A DNA stretch of 12,400 nt from CAYMCQ01 sp964389025 (lineage in GTDB: Bacteria; Verrucomicrobiota; Verrucomicrobiia; Limisphaerales; CAYMCQ01): positions 1-12,400 of the forward strand of contig CAYMCQ010000100.1 of assembly GCA_964389025.1 (NCBI GenBank), in the 5' to 3' direction. Positions within the stretch are counted from its first letter, which is position 1; each line of letters begins with the position of its first letter. Made by a program: the position numbers and the translations under genes. The notes beneath the pieces were generated by a model. It searched no databases and was not told where the DNA came from. It saw nothing but the letters and a program-made list of their open reading frames with translations. Below, in pieces: positions 1 through 7,594 of the stretch.

Positions 1-50
1 CCTAGAACTATTGACACTTCCCTGACCAACAACTAATGACACTTGCCCGA
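1..50. mobile_element. Possible insertion-sequence terminus (edge of element outside window)
   Basis: Two near-identical 14-mers, AACTATTGACACTT at 6-19 and AACTAATGACACTT at 31-44, lie in direct orientation exactly 25 bases apart. Multiple direct repeats containing TGACA close to a terminus are typical of IS21-family ends, which finish in CA. If so, the tip would be near 41 and the transposase genes would lie to the left, outside the window. No transposase sequence is visible, so this rests only on the repeat pattern. Confidence 0.3.
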
Positions 51-52
51 TG

Positions 53-120
53 AACGCAGATGGTCACAGATAAGAACTCGTCTTAAAAATCTGTGTTTCA
101 TCTGTGTAAATCTGTGGCTC
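53..120. repeat. ACAGAT-type imperfect inverted repeat after nadC
   Basis: The left arm (CGCAGATGGTCACAGAT, 55-71) is an imperfect inverted copy of the right arm (ATCTGTGTTTCATCTGTG, 89-106). A further ATCTGTG follows at 110-116. The repeat begins only a few bases beyond the nadC stop codon. From memory, strings built of ACAGAT/ATCTGTG units recur between genes in Verrucomicrobiota genomes; this was not checked. There is no T-tract, so it is not a standard terminator. Confidence 0.55.
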
Positions 121-122
121 AG

Positions 123-974
123 TCAGTTTTCAAAATCCAATCCAATGTCCACCGCGCGCGCCGAATGTGTGAGTGCGCCAACGGAAATGAAATCCACGCC
201 GGTCTCAGCGATGTCGCGGACGCTCGCGAGATTCACGCCGCCGCTGGCCTCGGTCTGGGCGCGGCCTGTGCATTTCTGCACTGCGAGACGCAACTGAATC
301 ACGCTCATGTTGTCGAGCAGAATCAGGTTTGCACCGGCATCGAGGGCTTGCTCGACCTGCTCTAGCGTGTCGGCTTCGACTTCGACTTTCATGTTTGGAA
401 AGCTTTTGTGGCAACGTTGGATAGCTGCGGCGATGGCGTTCGGTTTTCCATCTCTCAACGCAGCAAGGTGGTTGTCTTTGATGAGCGCCATGTCGAACAG
501 GCCGATGCGATGATTTTTTCCACCGCCGCAAGTGACGGCGTATTTTTCCAGTCGTCGCAAGCCGGGCGTCGTCTTGCGCGTGTCTAGAATCTGCGCGTGC
601 GTGCCTTTGATGGCTTCGACGAATTGTGCCGTCAGGGTGGCAATGCCGGACAGGCGTTGGAGAAAATTCAACGCGACGCGTTCGGCAGAGAGAATGGCGC
701 GGGTGGAGCCTTCCACTTGGAGAATCTCTGCGGCAGCTTGCGCGTGTGTGCCATCTTGAATAAGCCGGATTCGATGAATGTCCGGGCAAAGCTGGCGAAA
801 ACTTTCTTCGGCCAGCGCAATGCCCGCAAGCACGAGGGGCTCGCGCGCGCGCATGACAGCTTTGGCCGTCGCATCTTCCGGGACTGTTGCAAGCGTTGTC
901 ACGTCGCCGCTGCCGATGTCTTCGGCCAGAGCGGCTTCCACAACGCGGCGGACTTCTTCGGCGGACAATTCCAT
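123..974 (-). CDS. nadC: Nicotinate-nucleotide pyrophosphorylase (carboxylating)
   Basis: Quinolinate phosphoribosyltransferase. It converts quinolinate and PRPP to nicotinate mononucleotide, CO2 and pyrophosphate in de novo NAD synthesis, in the cytosol. The 283-residue length is normal for the family. Family signatures are visible in order: SAERVALNFLQRLSGIAT (about 96-113), DTRKTTPGLR (131-140), EKYAV and GGGKNHR (143-156), LIKDNH (164-169), the acidic pair in VEVEADT (about 197-203), LLDNM (219-223), and the phosphate-binding end SGGV...ISVGALTHS (about 244-271). The ATG start at 974 gives the canonical N-terminus, with the LAEDIGSGDVTT motif at about 16-27. No clear Shine-Dalgarno sequence is seen. 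It stands alone, about 85 bases downstream of the terminator of the upstream minus-strand gene, so it probably has its own promoter. No nadA or nadB is in the window. Confidence 0.95.
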   Translation of the reverse strand: MELSAEEVRRVVEAALAEDIGSGDVTTLATVPEDATAKAVMRAREPLVLAGIALAEESFRQLCPDIHRIRLIQDGTHAQAAAEILQVEGSTRAILSAERVALNFLQRLSGIATLTAQFVEAIKGTHAQILDTRKTTPGLRRLEKYAVTCGGGKNHRIGLFDMALIKDNHLAALRDGKPNAIAAAIQRCHKSFPNMKVEVEADTLEQVEQALDAGANLILLDNMSVIQLRLAVQKCTGRAQTEASGGVNLASVRDIAETGVDFISVGALTHSARAVDIGLDFEN

Positions 975-1058
975 GCGGCAAGAATGCGAGCAAAGACCAC
1001 AGTGGAAAAGAGAAAAGCATTAGCGATGCATTCCTCGGTTACGGATAAATCTCCGCAC

Positions 1059-1092
1059 AAAAAAACGGCTGGTCGCGAAGACCAGCCGTTTT
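1059..1092 (-). terminator. Rho-independent terminator of the large secreted-protein gene
   Basis: A perfect 13-bp stem (AAAACGGCTGGTC at 1062-1074 pairing with 1080-1092) encloses a 5-base loop. On the minus strand it is followed by a run of seven T (complement of 1059-1065). It starts 16 bases after the stop codon of the 1147-residue gene and separates that transcript from nadC. Confidence 0.9.
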
Positions 1093-1108
1093 GTGGAAGA
1101 CGGTCAGC

Positions 1109-4100
1109 TTACTGATACTTGATGACCACGTTGCTGCCCACTATCGCGACTACTTTATTGATAGTGATGGGACCGTAAGTGCTGTCTGAAGTCAGCCGGT
1201 AATACTGGGCCGAGACAGAGACTGGCACGGTTATCGTCTTCGCATCGGAGTCGAATACGGCGTCGGTGCGAAGCGAATACGGACCGTTAACAGTCGCCGA
1301 AGAGTGCAACTGAATCGGAAGTGCCGGGGCGAAGACTTTGACCACGCCTGCCGGGTTGCTGGGATCGTTGACATTAAATGTGGAATTATCACTCAAATTG
1401 ACCTGTTGGAATCTGTAGTGAGCAGCGCCACCATCTTCGAACCAGATGCAACGAACCGGATACAAGCCCTCTGCTTCCGCGACGACGTCGAAGGTGTTGC
1501 CATAACCGCCATTCCGCCGGGCCAGAATGGTGGTGCCCGAACTCACCTCGAAGCCATCATCGCAGTCTATGCGGAAGCGATGAGCGCCCGCCGTCAGATA
1601 CATGTAACCCAAGGCTTCCGTGGCTATGTTGTCATAAGGTCCAGGTGCATACCCGGATATCCCACCATCCAGTCCGGGGATATAGCTCGGCACGCCACTA
1701 TCATCGTTCCACTGCAAGACACTCACGTTAGTTGCCCAAGATCTGTCAGGGGCAATAACGGGAGGAGTTGATAATTGTTCTTCCGCCGTAGCCAAGTCGT
1801 TGTGTGGCTCGATAATGTCGGTTTGCACCACGCGAAAGGCAAATGCCCGCACAGGCAGACCGCCGACCAGACGGTTGGTGGCATACAGGAAGCGGTAACC
1901 GTAGGTCCAAGTGTTGGTGATGCTGACCCCCTGGCTATCCTTGTAGATCAAGGTGTTGGTGATCGTTGGCGTGGCCGGCACGGAAGCGAAAGACCAGTCC
2001 ACATCTATTCCACCGGGGGTGGCAGTATTTGTGAACGGAACATTCACCCCGTTCATCCTGAACGCGACGACGTTGGTCACCGTCGTGTCCCGATTGGCAA
2101 TGGAGGCAAATGTTCTCCCGGTCGCGGGTCCCGACCTGAATGTGTCGCCGGGTGCCGGTGCCATATTGGCCACAATCGGTCTCAAGGTGCCTGGATCCGC
2201 CGTCGGAACAAATATCAGATAATTGTGGAAAATATCTGAATCATCACCGTCATCAACGTAGCGATCCGAGAACCTCACCGTGTTCGACAAACCGGTGCCA
2301 AAGCGAACGACCGCCGGATTTCCGGAGACATCCGTGAGCTGCACGAAGCGGTGAAGATCGAATCCCGTATTGCCGGCAATGTCACCCTGTTGCTGGAAGA
2401 TTCCCAACCCAACCGTTACCTGGTTGCTGGTTGTAGAATCACTTATTACTCTTTCAAGAGTGCATAGTGATCCCGCTGGTATCGCATACGCGGACTGCCG
2501 GGAATAGACATGGTAAGTTCCTGAAGCAAAAGAGCGCGTATAGTTGCGCCAATTGTCGTTTTCGTTGTCAGTAACTATGTATTCAGGCTGGCTGGCGGCA
2601 ACGTATTGCGCCCGAGCCGGGTCGCCGGTGGGAGAAATCTCCACTCCCTGGAATACCCGGTAATCAGTTGAAGTGTCAGTTCTATCAAAAAAGTCGATAT
2701 CCTTCGTGCCCTCAAGACCGGCGTAGGCATTCAACCCACCGTCAATGAACTTGCCACCGGTCACGCCTACATTGTCGCTGTAGTTGAAATCCTCGGCTTC
2801 CACCTGGAGGTTATTGGTCAGGAACGTGCTGAACTCCCAATGATCGTCGATGGAGAGGCCTGCGGCGTCTGTAACGATAATGCTGCCTTTAAAGAAAACG
2901 TTCGTAGCGAGGTTCGTGAACGTGAAAGTGCGGAGCGTGGCGGAACCGCCTGGCGGCGTGATGGTGACGCCCGGCGTGCCATTGGTGTGTGCCACGCCAT
3001 TGAAGACCAACTTGATGTTGTCAACTGGAATGTTCGTGTCACCAACCACGTTGAATGAAAGCCCACTCTGAGCGGGATGGAATGCCTTGCCATCAGCCGG
3101 CGTTCGGGTTGTAACAATGGGTGGTGAGGCACCTGCCACTTTGTTCACCTCAGCATTGTCGTAAACGGATATTTCACCACCCGCCCCGCCGAGCCGATAC
3201 CTGGTAATTGCAAAGTTGCCATTGAAGCCGATATACGGGCTGGAGGAATCAACACGCATGTATTGATGCAGCACACGGGCCGGGTCGTTGACATCCTTGC
3301 TCAGGTCTTCCGCCCGGCTTTCGATCCGGACAGTAGTGCCTTCGCATGTAAGAGTTTGAATCGCTCGAACATTGAACTGCGGGTAAGGGAAGTTCTGGTT
3401 GCCGTTCTCATAGATACTGGTTACGGCCTTGCCCAGGTAAATAACGCCAATGCTATAGGCATTAAAATATTCTGACAGCGTTGAAAAGTCGATGAGGCCG
3501 TGGGGAATATAGCCCAAAACCGAAAGATCAAAGCCGCCGGCCCCCAAATCCAAGTTATCAACACGAAGTTCCAGACGCACGCCATCAGTAAGCTTGAAAA
3601 CTTTGTCAGACCTGTAGGTTCCACTGACAATTCCCGGTGTCGTCGCGGAAACGGTTTTGAGGGAGCCGCCACTCACGTAATTGGTGCTGCCGGTCGGTCC
3701 GCCGTTGTTTCCTTCGGTGAAGTCCGTCCAACCAACGCCGGGATACGCCCCTGAAAAATCATCTATCACCACTCGAACCGTGTCGAAATAATGCAGGTCA
3801 TCGAAGTTGGCCGAGGTGGCGGTTGCTGAACCGTCGTTGAACGCTCCAAGGCTTGCGTTTCCTTCAGTGCCAATCAGAGGTGTGACAGTATTCGTCACGG
3901 TGATTTCAAATAACAGGTTGGTTCGACCGTCGCCCTTCTTATACACGGTGGATTTCACGATCATGTTGGCGCCATCGGGCGTCATCCGCATCGCCAAATA
4001 CATGTCGGAGCTTGGAAGCACGAAATTATCATGCAAGACGGTGTCGGCATACATACGGACAAATTCGTTGGTGGTGTAAAGCACAGTCGAGTTGGCAAGA

Positions 4101-4552
4101 ATCGTAACTCTGTTCGTTCCGACACACAGCGCATAGCCATTGGTGCCCAGAGCGCCGCCCGTCGGCACCCAGCCCAACACGGCCTGTCCGGGCCCGCTTA
4201 TGCTGTTGACCAGCACCCTGAATTCAAGCGTGTGCGTGGCTTCGTTCGAGAAAGCGAGGGAGGTTTTCTTGCTGGAGGTGCGGGAGTTGGCGACGGCTGC
4301 AGCCGCGACCGTAAATGAACCACCCGATTGATACACACTGCCTGCGTTGGATATGCTGGTCCAATCGGTTATGGCACCTGTAAAATTGTCCAGGACAAAT
4401 GCCGGGGCAGTGAAACTGAACCCAAGCAAAAGCGCCAAAGACAATATTGCCCGGACTGTGGAATTGCCGAATGTTGAACATAATGACTTCCGGTCGTGCA
4501 GAAGTTGAATTTGTGGGTATTGGGTTCGGGTCTTCATAATAACTTGGCGCAT
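1109..4552 (-). CDS. Very large secreted multi-domain beta-sandwich protein (PA14-like, CBM6-like, LamG-like modules)
   Basis: No enzyme domain is recognised. The protein has 1147 residues with a hydrophobic export signal at about 35-51 (AILSLALLLGFSFTAPAFV), after a long basic N-region. The start may be the ATG at 4552 or the second ATG at 4537 (MKTRTQ); neither has a clear ribosome binding site. Modules inferred from sequence: two related LamG/concanavalin-like units, each opening V(L/I)D(N/D)F(T/S)GA (about 53-255 and 262-468); an Ig-like unit (about 478-578); a CBM6-like unit opening VEAEDFNYSDN (about 583-783); a second copy of the Ig-like unit (about 791-892); a PA14-like region with LTAGAHRFRIDCDDGFEV (about 898-1050); and a C-terminal strand-rich segment with SAQYYRLTSD (1114-1123). 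It is Thr/Asn/Gly/Ser-rich and Cys-poor. An extracellular or surface glycan-binding or adhesive role is plausible but inferred. It is monocistronic with its own terminator; no PEP-CTERM or other sorting tail is seen. Confidence 0.85.
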   Translation of the reverse strand: MRQVIMKTRTQYPQIQLLHDRKSLCSTFGNSTVRAILSLALLLGFSFTAPAFVLDNFTGAITDWTSISNAGSVYQSGGSFTVAAAAVANSRTSSKKTSLAFSNEATHTLEFRVLVNSISGPGQAVLGWVPTGGALGTNGYALCVGTNRVTILANSTVLYTTNEFVRMYADTVLHDNFVLPSSDMYLAMRMTPDGANMIVKSTVYKKGDGRTNLLFEITVTNTVTPLIGTEGNASLGAFNDGSATATSANFDDLHYFDTVRVVIDDFSGAYPGVGWTDFTEGNNGGPTGSTNYVSGGSLKTVSATTPGIVSGTYRSDKVFKLTDGVRLELRVDNLDLGAGGFDLSVLGYIPHGLIDFSTLSEYFNAYSIGVIYLGKAVTSIYENGNQNFPYPQFNVRAIQTLTCEGTTVRIESRAEDLSKDVNDPARVLHQYMRVDSSSPYIGFNGNFAITRYRLGGAGGEISVYDNAEVNKVAGASPPIVTTRTPADGKAFHPAQSGLSFNVVGDTNIPVDNIKLVFNGVAHTNGTPGVTITPPGGSATLRTFTFTNLATNVFFKGSIIVTDAAGLSIDDHWEFSTFLTNNLQVEAEDFNYSDNVGVTGGKFIDGGLNAYAGLEGTKDIDFFDRTDTSTDYRVFQGVEISPTGDPARAQYVAASQPEYIVTDNENDNWRNYTRSFASGTYHVYSRQSAYAIPAGSLCTLERVISDSTTSNQVTVGLGIFQQQGDIAGNTGFDLHRFVQLTDVSGNPAVVRFGTGLSNTVRFSDRYVDDGDDSDIFHNYLIFVPTADPGTLRPIVANMAPAPGDTFRSGPATGRTFASIANRDTTVTNVVAFRMNGVNVPFTNTATPGGIDVDWSFASVPATPTITNTLIYKDSQGVSITNTWTYGYRFLYATNRLVGGLPVRAFAFRVVQTDIIEPHNDLATAEEQLSTPPVIAPDRSWATNVSVLQWNDDSGVPSYIPGLDGGISGYAPGPYDNIATEALGYMYLTAGAHRFRIDCDDGFEVSSGTTILARRNGGYGNTFDVVAEAEGLYPVRCIWFEDGGAAHYRFQQVNLSDNSTFNVNDPSNPAGVVKVFAPALPIQLHSSATVNGPYSLRTDAVFDSDAKTITVPVSVSAQYYRLTSDSTYGPITINKVVAIVGSNVVIKYQ

Positions 4553-4728
4553 TTAAGGGTTTGGTTTTACTTCAATGGTTTATACCGGAATTCAAAGCAA
4601 GCCTAGTAAATGTCCCGGTTGGTGTCAAGGGGTTTTTCTCATTAAGGACACGGAGTTTTTCTCGTCAATGACATCTCGGGAACAACGGCGGCTTGTCCGC
4701 TGTTGCGATGATTGTTTATCTTTTGCGG

Positions 4729-6534
4729 ATGCGACCAATTATATTGTTCCTGTGCGGACTTTTGCTTTTTGCCCCGGCGACTCTCGCTGAAACGGACTAC
4801 GAGCGCGCTTGCGATAAACTTGCCGCCAGCAAACGCCCTGACGCCGCGCGGCTTCACGAATTGTTCAAGTTGAGCTGGGATTACGCGATGCGCGAAAGCC
4901 CAGAGCTCGCCACCGATGTTGGCTACCCGGGACTGAATGACCGCTGGACTGACAATTCCAGCGCGTCCATCGAGCGGCGGAAACGCGAAACGCGTGCGCC
5001 GTTGAAAGTCATCAAGTCCATTAACCGCGCCAGACTCAATGCCGCCGATCAGCTTTACTACGATCTTTTCAGGCGCAATCACGAGGAGGCCATCGAAGGC
5101 GAGCGGTTCAAAGGAGAATATTTTCAAATCACACAGCTCGGCGGTGTGCAGCAGGGCGCCGCGCAGACTTTGGAGATCGCGCCGCGCACGAAGGTCAAGG
5201 ATTACGAGGACATCATCGCGCGGCTCAATGGTCTGCCGACGGTCGTGGAGCAAAGCATCGAGCTCCTGCGCAAAGGGCTTGAAACTGGAATCACGCCGCC
5301 GCGCATCACGCTGCGCGATGTTCCGCAACAAGTGAAGAATCAGATGGTGGAAGACCCGGAGAAAAATCCACTGCTGGAAGGATTCAAGGAATTCCCGCCG
5401 GAAATTTCTGCGGCGGAACGCGGGCGTTTGAAAACGGAAGCAGCGGCTGCGTTGAAGGAAAAAGTTTTGCCTGCGTTTGGAAGGCTTCACGAATTTTTGG
5501 TGAAAGAGTATTTGCCCGGCGCGCGCGAAAGCATCGGCATGAGCGGATTGCCCGACGGCAAGGCGTGGTATGAATTCAGCGCGCGCGTTTCGACGACGAC
5601 AAGGTTGTCGCCAAAGGAAATTCACGAACTCGGTTTGTCCGAGGTGAAACGGATTCGCGTGGAGATGGACAAAGTCATTGAAGGAACAGGTTTCAAAGGC
5701 GACTTCGCCGAGTTCACGAAGTTTTTGCGGAGCGATCCGAAATTTTATCACACGAGCGCGAATGATTTGCTGGCGGGCTATCGGGACATCTGCAAACGCG
5801 CCGATCCGGAGCTTGCAAAGCTTTTCGGCAAGTTGCCACGGTTGACTTACGGTGTTTTGCCGATACCAAGTTACGCGGAAAAGTCACAAACGACCGCCTA
5901 TTATCAGCCCGGTTCACCGCAAGCCGGCCGCCCCGGATATTTTCACGCAAACACTTATCGGCTGAACACGCGGCCCAAGTGGGAAATGGAAGCGCTCGCC
6001 TTGCACGAAGCCGTGCCGGGGCATCATTTGCAGATTGCGCTGGCGCAGGAAATGGAGAACGTGCCGGAATTTCGCAAGCATGGTCACTACACGGCGTTCG
6101 TCGAAGGCTGGGGACTTTATTCGGAAGGCCTCGGTGAGGAGATGGGCTTTTACAAAGACCCATATTCGAAATTCGGCCAACTGACTTACGAGATGTGGCG
6201 CGCCATCCGGCTCGTCGTGGACACGGGAATCCATTCGATGGATTGGACGCGCGAACAGGCGATAAATTTTTTCAAAGTGAACGCGAGCAAGACCGAGCAC
6301 GACATCACTGTGGAAGTGGACCGCTACATCGTCTGGCCGGGACAGGCGCTGGCTTACAAGATCGGCCAACTGAAACTCCGCGAGCTTCGCAAATATGCGA
6401 CGGAGCAGCTTGGAGAAAAATTCGACGTCCGCGCTTTCCACGATCAAGTCCTCGGCAACGGCGCGCTGCCGATGGATGTTTTGGAAAAGCGAATAAAGAC
6501 GTGGGTTGCTGAACAAAAAGCGACGCGGAAATAG
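4729..6534 (+). CDS. Secreted DUF885 family protein, HEAVPGH putative zinc peptidase
   Basis: The protein belongs to the DUF885 family, whose members are putative zinc-dependent peptidases. The chosen ATG at 4729 gives a clean signal peptide, MRPIILFLCGLLLFAPATLA, with likely cleavage before ETDYE and a 601-residue protein. In-frame TTG (4693) and ATG (4708) starts would add 12 or 7 residues before it and are less likely. Metal-site motifs, numbered from the chosen start, are HEAVPGHHLQ at about 426-435 (two His and a Glu in an HE-x4-H arrangement) and FVEGWGLYSE at about 457-466, probably supplying the third ligand. TGIHSMDWTREQA (about 499-511) and the VDRYIVWPGQALAYKIGQ segment (about 530-547) are also family hallmarks. 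Length is typical for the family. It is probably periplasmic; the substrate is unknown. It is divergent from the large secreted-protein gene and convergent with gluQ. No good promoter or Shine-Dalgarno sequence was found. Confidence 0.9.
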   Translation: MRPIILFLCGLLLFAPATLAETDYERACDKLAASKRPDAARLHELFKLSWDYAMRESPELATDVGYPGLNDRWTDNSSASIERRKRETRAPLKVIKSINRARLNAADQLYYDLFRRNHEEAIEGERFKGEYFQITQLGGVQQGAAQTLEIAPRTKVKDYEDIIARLNGLPTVVEQSIELLRKGLETGITPPRITLRDVPQQVKNQMVEDPEKNPLLEGFKEFPPEISAAERGRLKTEAAAALKEKVLPAFGRLHEFLVKEYLPGARESIGMSGLPDGKAWYEFSARVSTTTRLSPKEIHELGLSEVKRIRVEMDKVIEGTGFKGDFAEFTKFLRSDPKFYHTSANDLLAGYRDICKRADPELAKLFGKLPRLTYGVLPIPSYAEKSQTTAYYQPGSPQAGRPGYFHANTYRLNTRPKWEMEALALHEAVPGHHLQIALAQEMENVPEFRKHGHYTAFVEGWGLYSEGLGEEMGFYKDPYSKFGQLTYEMWRAIRLVVDTGIHSMDWTREQAINFFKVNASKTEHDITVEVDRYIVWPGQALAYKIGQLKLRELRKYATEQLGEKFDVRAFHDQVLGNGALPMDVLEKRIKTWVAEQKATRK

Positions 6535-6544
6535 TTTTAATCGA

Positions 6545-6612
6545 AGCAGCCGACGTAAGGAGGCTCATTTATTTTCAGCGAAGAGAGTCAGAGCCTTCTT
6601 ACGTCGGCCGCT
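6545..6612. repeat. Long palindromic repeat between convergent DUF885 gene and gluQ
   Basis: The left arm GCCGACGTAAGGAGGCTC (6549-6566) pairs with GAGCCTTCTTACGTCGGC (6591-6608) at 17 of 18 positions, the odd one being a wobble. Three more outer pairs (AGC/GCT) follow one mismatch. The loop is about 24 bases. It fills nearly all of the gap between two convergent stop codons and could end transcription in both directions, although it lacks a T-tract. From memory, intergenic palindromes of this sequence type (which read through as SRRKEAH) recur in Verrucomicrobiota; not verified here. Confidence 0.75.
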
Positions 6613-6618
6613 ACGAGT

Positions 6619-7461
6619 TCATCGCCACGCCTCGCGCAATTTCTCCGGCGTGATTCCTTTTTCGCGGAACGAACGCAGGCTCAAAGCATCGTGTCGCTTC
6701 GCGAGCCGGATTCCTTTTTCATCGTTCATCAACTCGCAATGAAAAAAATCCGGTGGAGTCAAACCGAGCGCGCGATAGAGCAAAAGCTGCCGCGCGGTTG
6801 ACTTGAGCAAGTCCGCGCCGCGCACGACTTCGGTGATTTGCATCGCGGCATCGTCCACGGTGACGGCGAGTTGATACGATGGAATGTCGTCGTGCCTCCA
6901 GACGACGAAATCGCCGAAGTCTTTTCCGGCGATGAATTGCTGTGCGCCGAAATTTTTGTCGGTGAAAGAAATGGTTTCGCCGTCAGGAACGCGGAAACGC
7001 CAGGAGAATTTGGCAGATGGTAGATTGGAGATGGTAGATGGGGATTTGTTGCGGCACGTGCCGGGATAAACTGTCTCATCGTCGCCGAGATTTGGCGCGC
7101 TGGCGGCGAGTTGAATGTCTTTGCGCGAGCAGGTGCATGGGAAAAGAAATCCGCCTTCGCGAAGTTTCTCGAACGCGGCGCGGTAAAATTTCATGCGCTC
7201 GCTTTGATTGTATGGCGCAAATTGCCCGCCGATGTCCGGCCCTTCCTGCCATTCAAAACCGAACCAGCGCAAGTCCTCGATCATCTGCGGGACGAATTCC
7301 AGCTTGAAGCGTGTGGAATCAATGTCCTCGTTTCGTAAAATCAATGTGCCGTTGCTCGCGCGCGTGCGTTGCAGCGCGATCCAGAAAGTCCGCGCGTGGC
7401 CAAGATGCAAAAGGCCGGTCGGCGATGGTGCGAGACGACCGCGATATTTTGAACCCTTCAT
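6619..7461 (-). CDS. gluQ: Glutamyl-Q tRNA(Asp) synthetase
   Basis: Paralogue of the glutamyl-tRNA synthetase catalytic half without an anticodon-binding domain. It attaches glutamate to queuosine in the anticodon of tRNA-Asp. The class I HIGH signature is seen as LHLGHA (18-23), after RLAPSPTG (9-16). The zinc site is C-x-C at 109/111 with YPGTC (Tyr132, Cys136). VVRGADLL (212-219) and a KMSKS-like IRLAKRH (251-257) follow. The protein ends at 280 residues, as expected for GluQ rather than the roughly 470 of GltX. Residues about 140-150 (SPSTISNLPSA) are encoded by a tandem 14-mer repeat and look inserted in the variable loop after the zinc site. The ATG at 7461 has no usable Shine-Dalgarno sequence and abuts a dispersed-type repeat. 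No dksA is adjacent. Confidence 0.92.
   Translation of the reverse strand: MKGSKYRGRLAPSPTGLLHLGHARTFWIALQRTRASNGTLILRNEDIDSTRFKLEFVPQMIEDLRWFGFEWQEGPDIGGQFAPYNQSERMKFYRAAFEKLREGGFLFPCTCSRKDIQLAASAPNLGDDETVYPGTCRNKSPSTISNLPSAKFSWRFRVPDGETISFTDKNFGAQQFIAGKDFGDFVVWRHDDIPSYQLAVTVDDAAMQITEVVRGADLLKSTARQLLLYRALGLTPPDFFHCELMNDEKGIRLAKRHDALSLRSFREKGITPEKLREAWR
7015..7042. repeat. In-frame tandem 14-mer repeat inside gluQ
   Basis: Two 14-base units, AGATGGTAGATTGG (7015-7028) and AGATGGTAGATGGG (7029-7042), differ at one position, and GCAGATGG-like bases flank them. On the coding strand they give residues about 140-149 of GluQ. The low-complexity composition is unlike the surrounding coding sequence. 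Confidence 0.7.
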
Positions 7462-7465
7462 TCCT

Positions 7466-7535
7466 GACAGGATTATCAGGATTCGACAGGATTGAATTCA
7501 AAAATCTAAATACTGAAGATCCTGCCCATCCTGTC
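7466..7535. repeat. CAGGATT-type repeat cluster upstream of gluQ
   Basis: Three direct copies of CAGGATT start at 7468, 7477 and 7487. Two inverted ATCCTG copies lie at 7519-7524 and 7528-7533. The outer arms (GACAGGATTATCAGGATT at 7466-7483 and its inverted counterpart at 7518-7535) pair at 14 of 18 positions. This is an imperfect palindrome of tandem units that ends four bases before the gluQ start codon. Similar (A)ATCCTG strings recur between genes in Verrucomicrobiota as far as I recall; not checked. Confidence 0.65.
7472..7501 (-). promoter_or_regulatory. Candidate gluQ promoter inside the CAGGATT repeat
   Basis: On the minus strand, TTGAAT (7501-7496), an 18-base spacer and GATAAT (7477-7472) resemble -35 and -10 boxes at 4/6 and 5/6 matches. 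The predicted transcript start is about 4 bases before the gluQ ATG, which would make the message almost leaderless. The -10 box falls in the repeat. Confidence 0.35.
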
Positions 7536-7594
7536 TAAAAAAATCGTTTGGGTTTGTGTCGAGCTATTCGGTCATGCTGAGCAGAGGAAAAGTG

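Noticed and set aside
205..1020. 271-codon minus-strand frame overlapping nadC
   Set aside because: It is a frame-shifted shadow of nadC with an Arg/Ser/His-rich composition typical of out-of-frame reading.
4642..5751. Long open frame (369 codons) on the minus strand, antisense to the DUF885 gene
   Set aside because: It lies entirely opposite convincing DUF885 coding sequence and its divergent upstream region. Its translation has no domain character and arises from the GC-biased codon pattern of the real gene.
5914..6516. 200-codon minus-strand frame opposite the C-terminal half of the DUF885 gene
   Set aside because: It is antisense to the conserved HEAVPGH region; the protein has no recognisable family features.
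7468..7535. CRISPR-like array of CAGGATT units
   Set aside because: The units are 7 bases with 2-3 base gaps and inverted copies; there are no 25-40 base direct repeats with uniform spacers and no cas genes.
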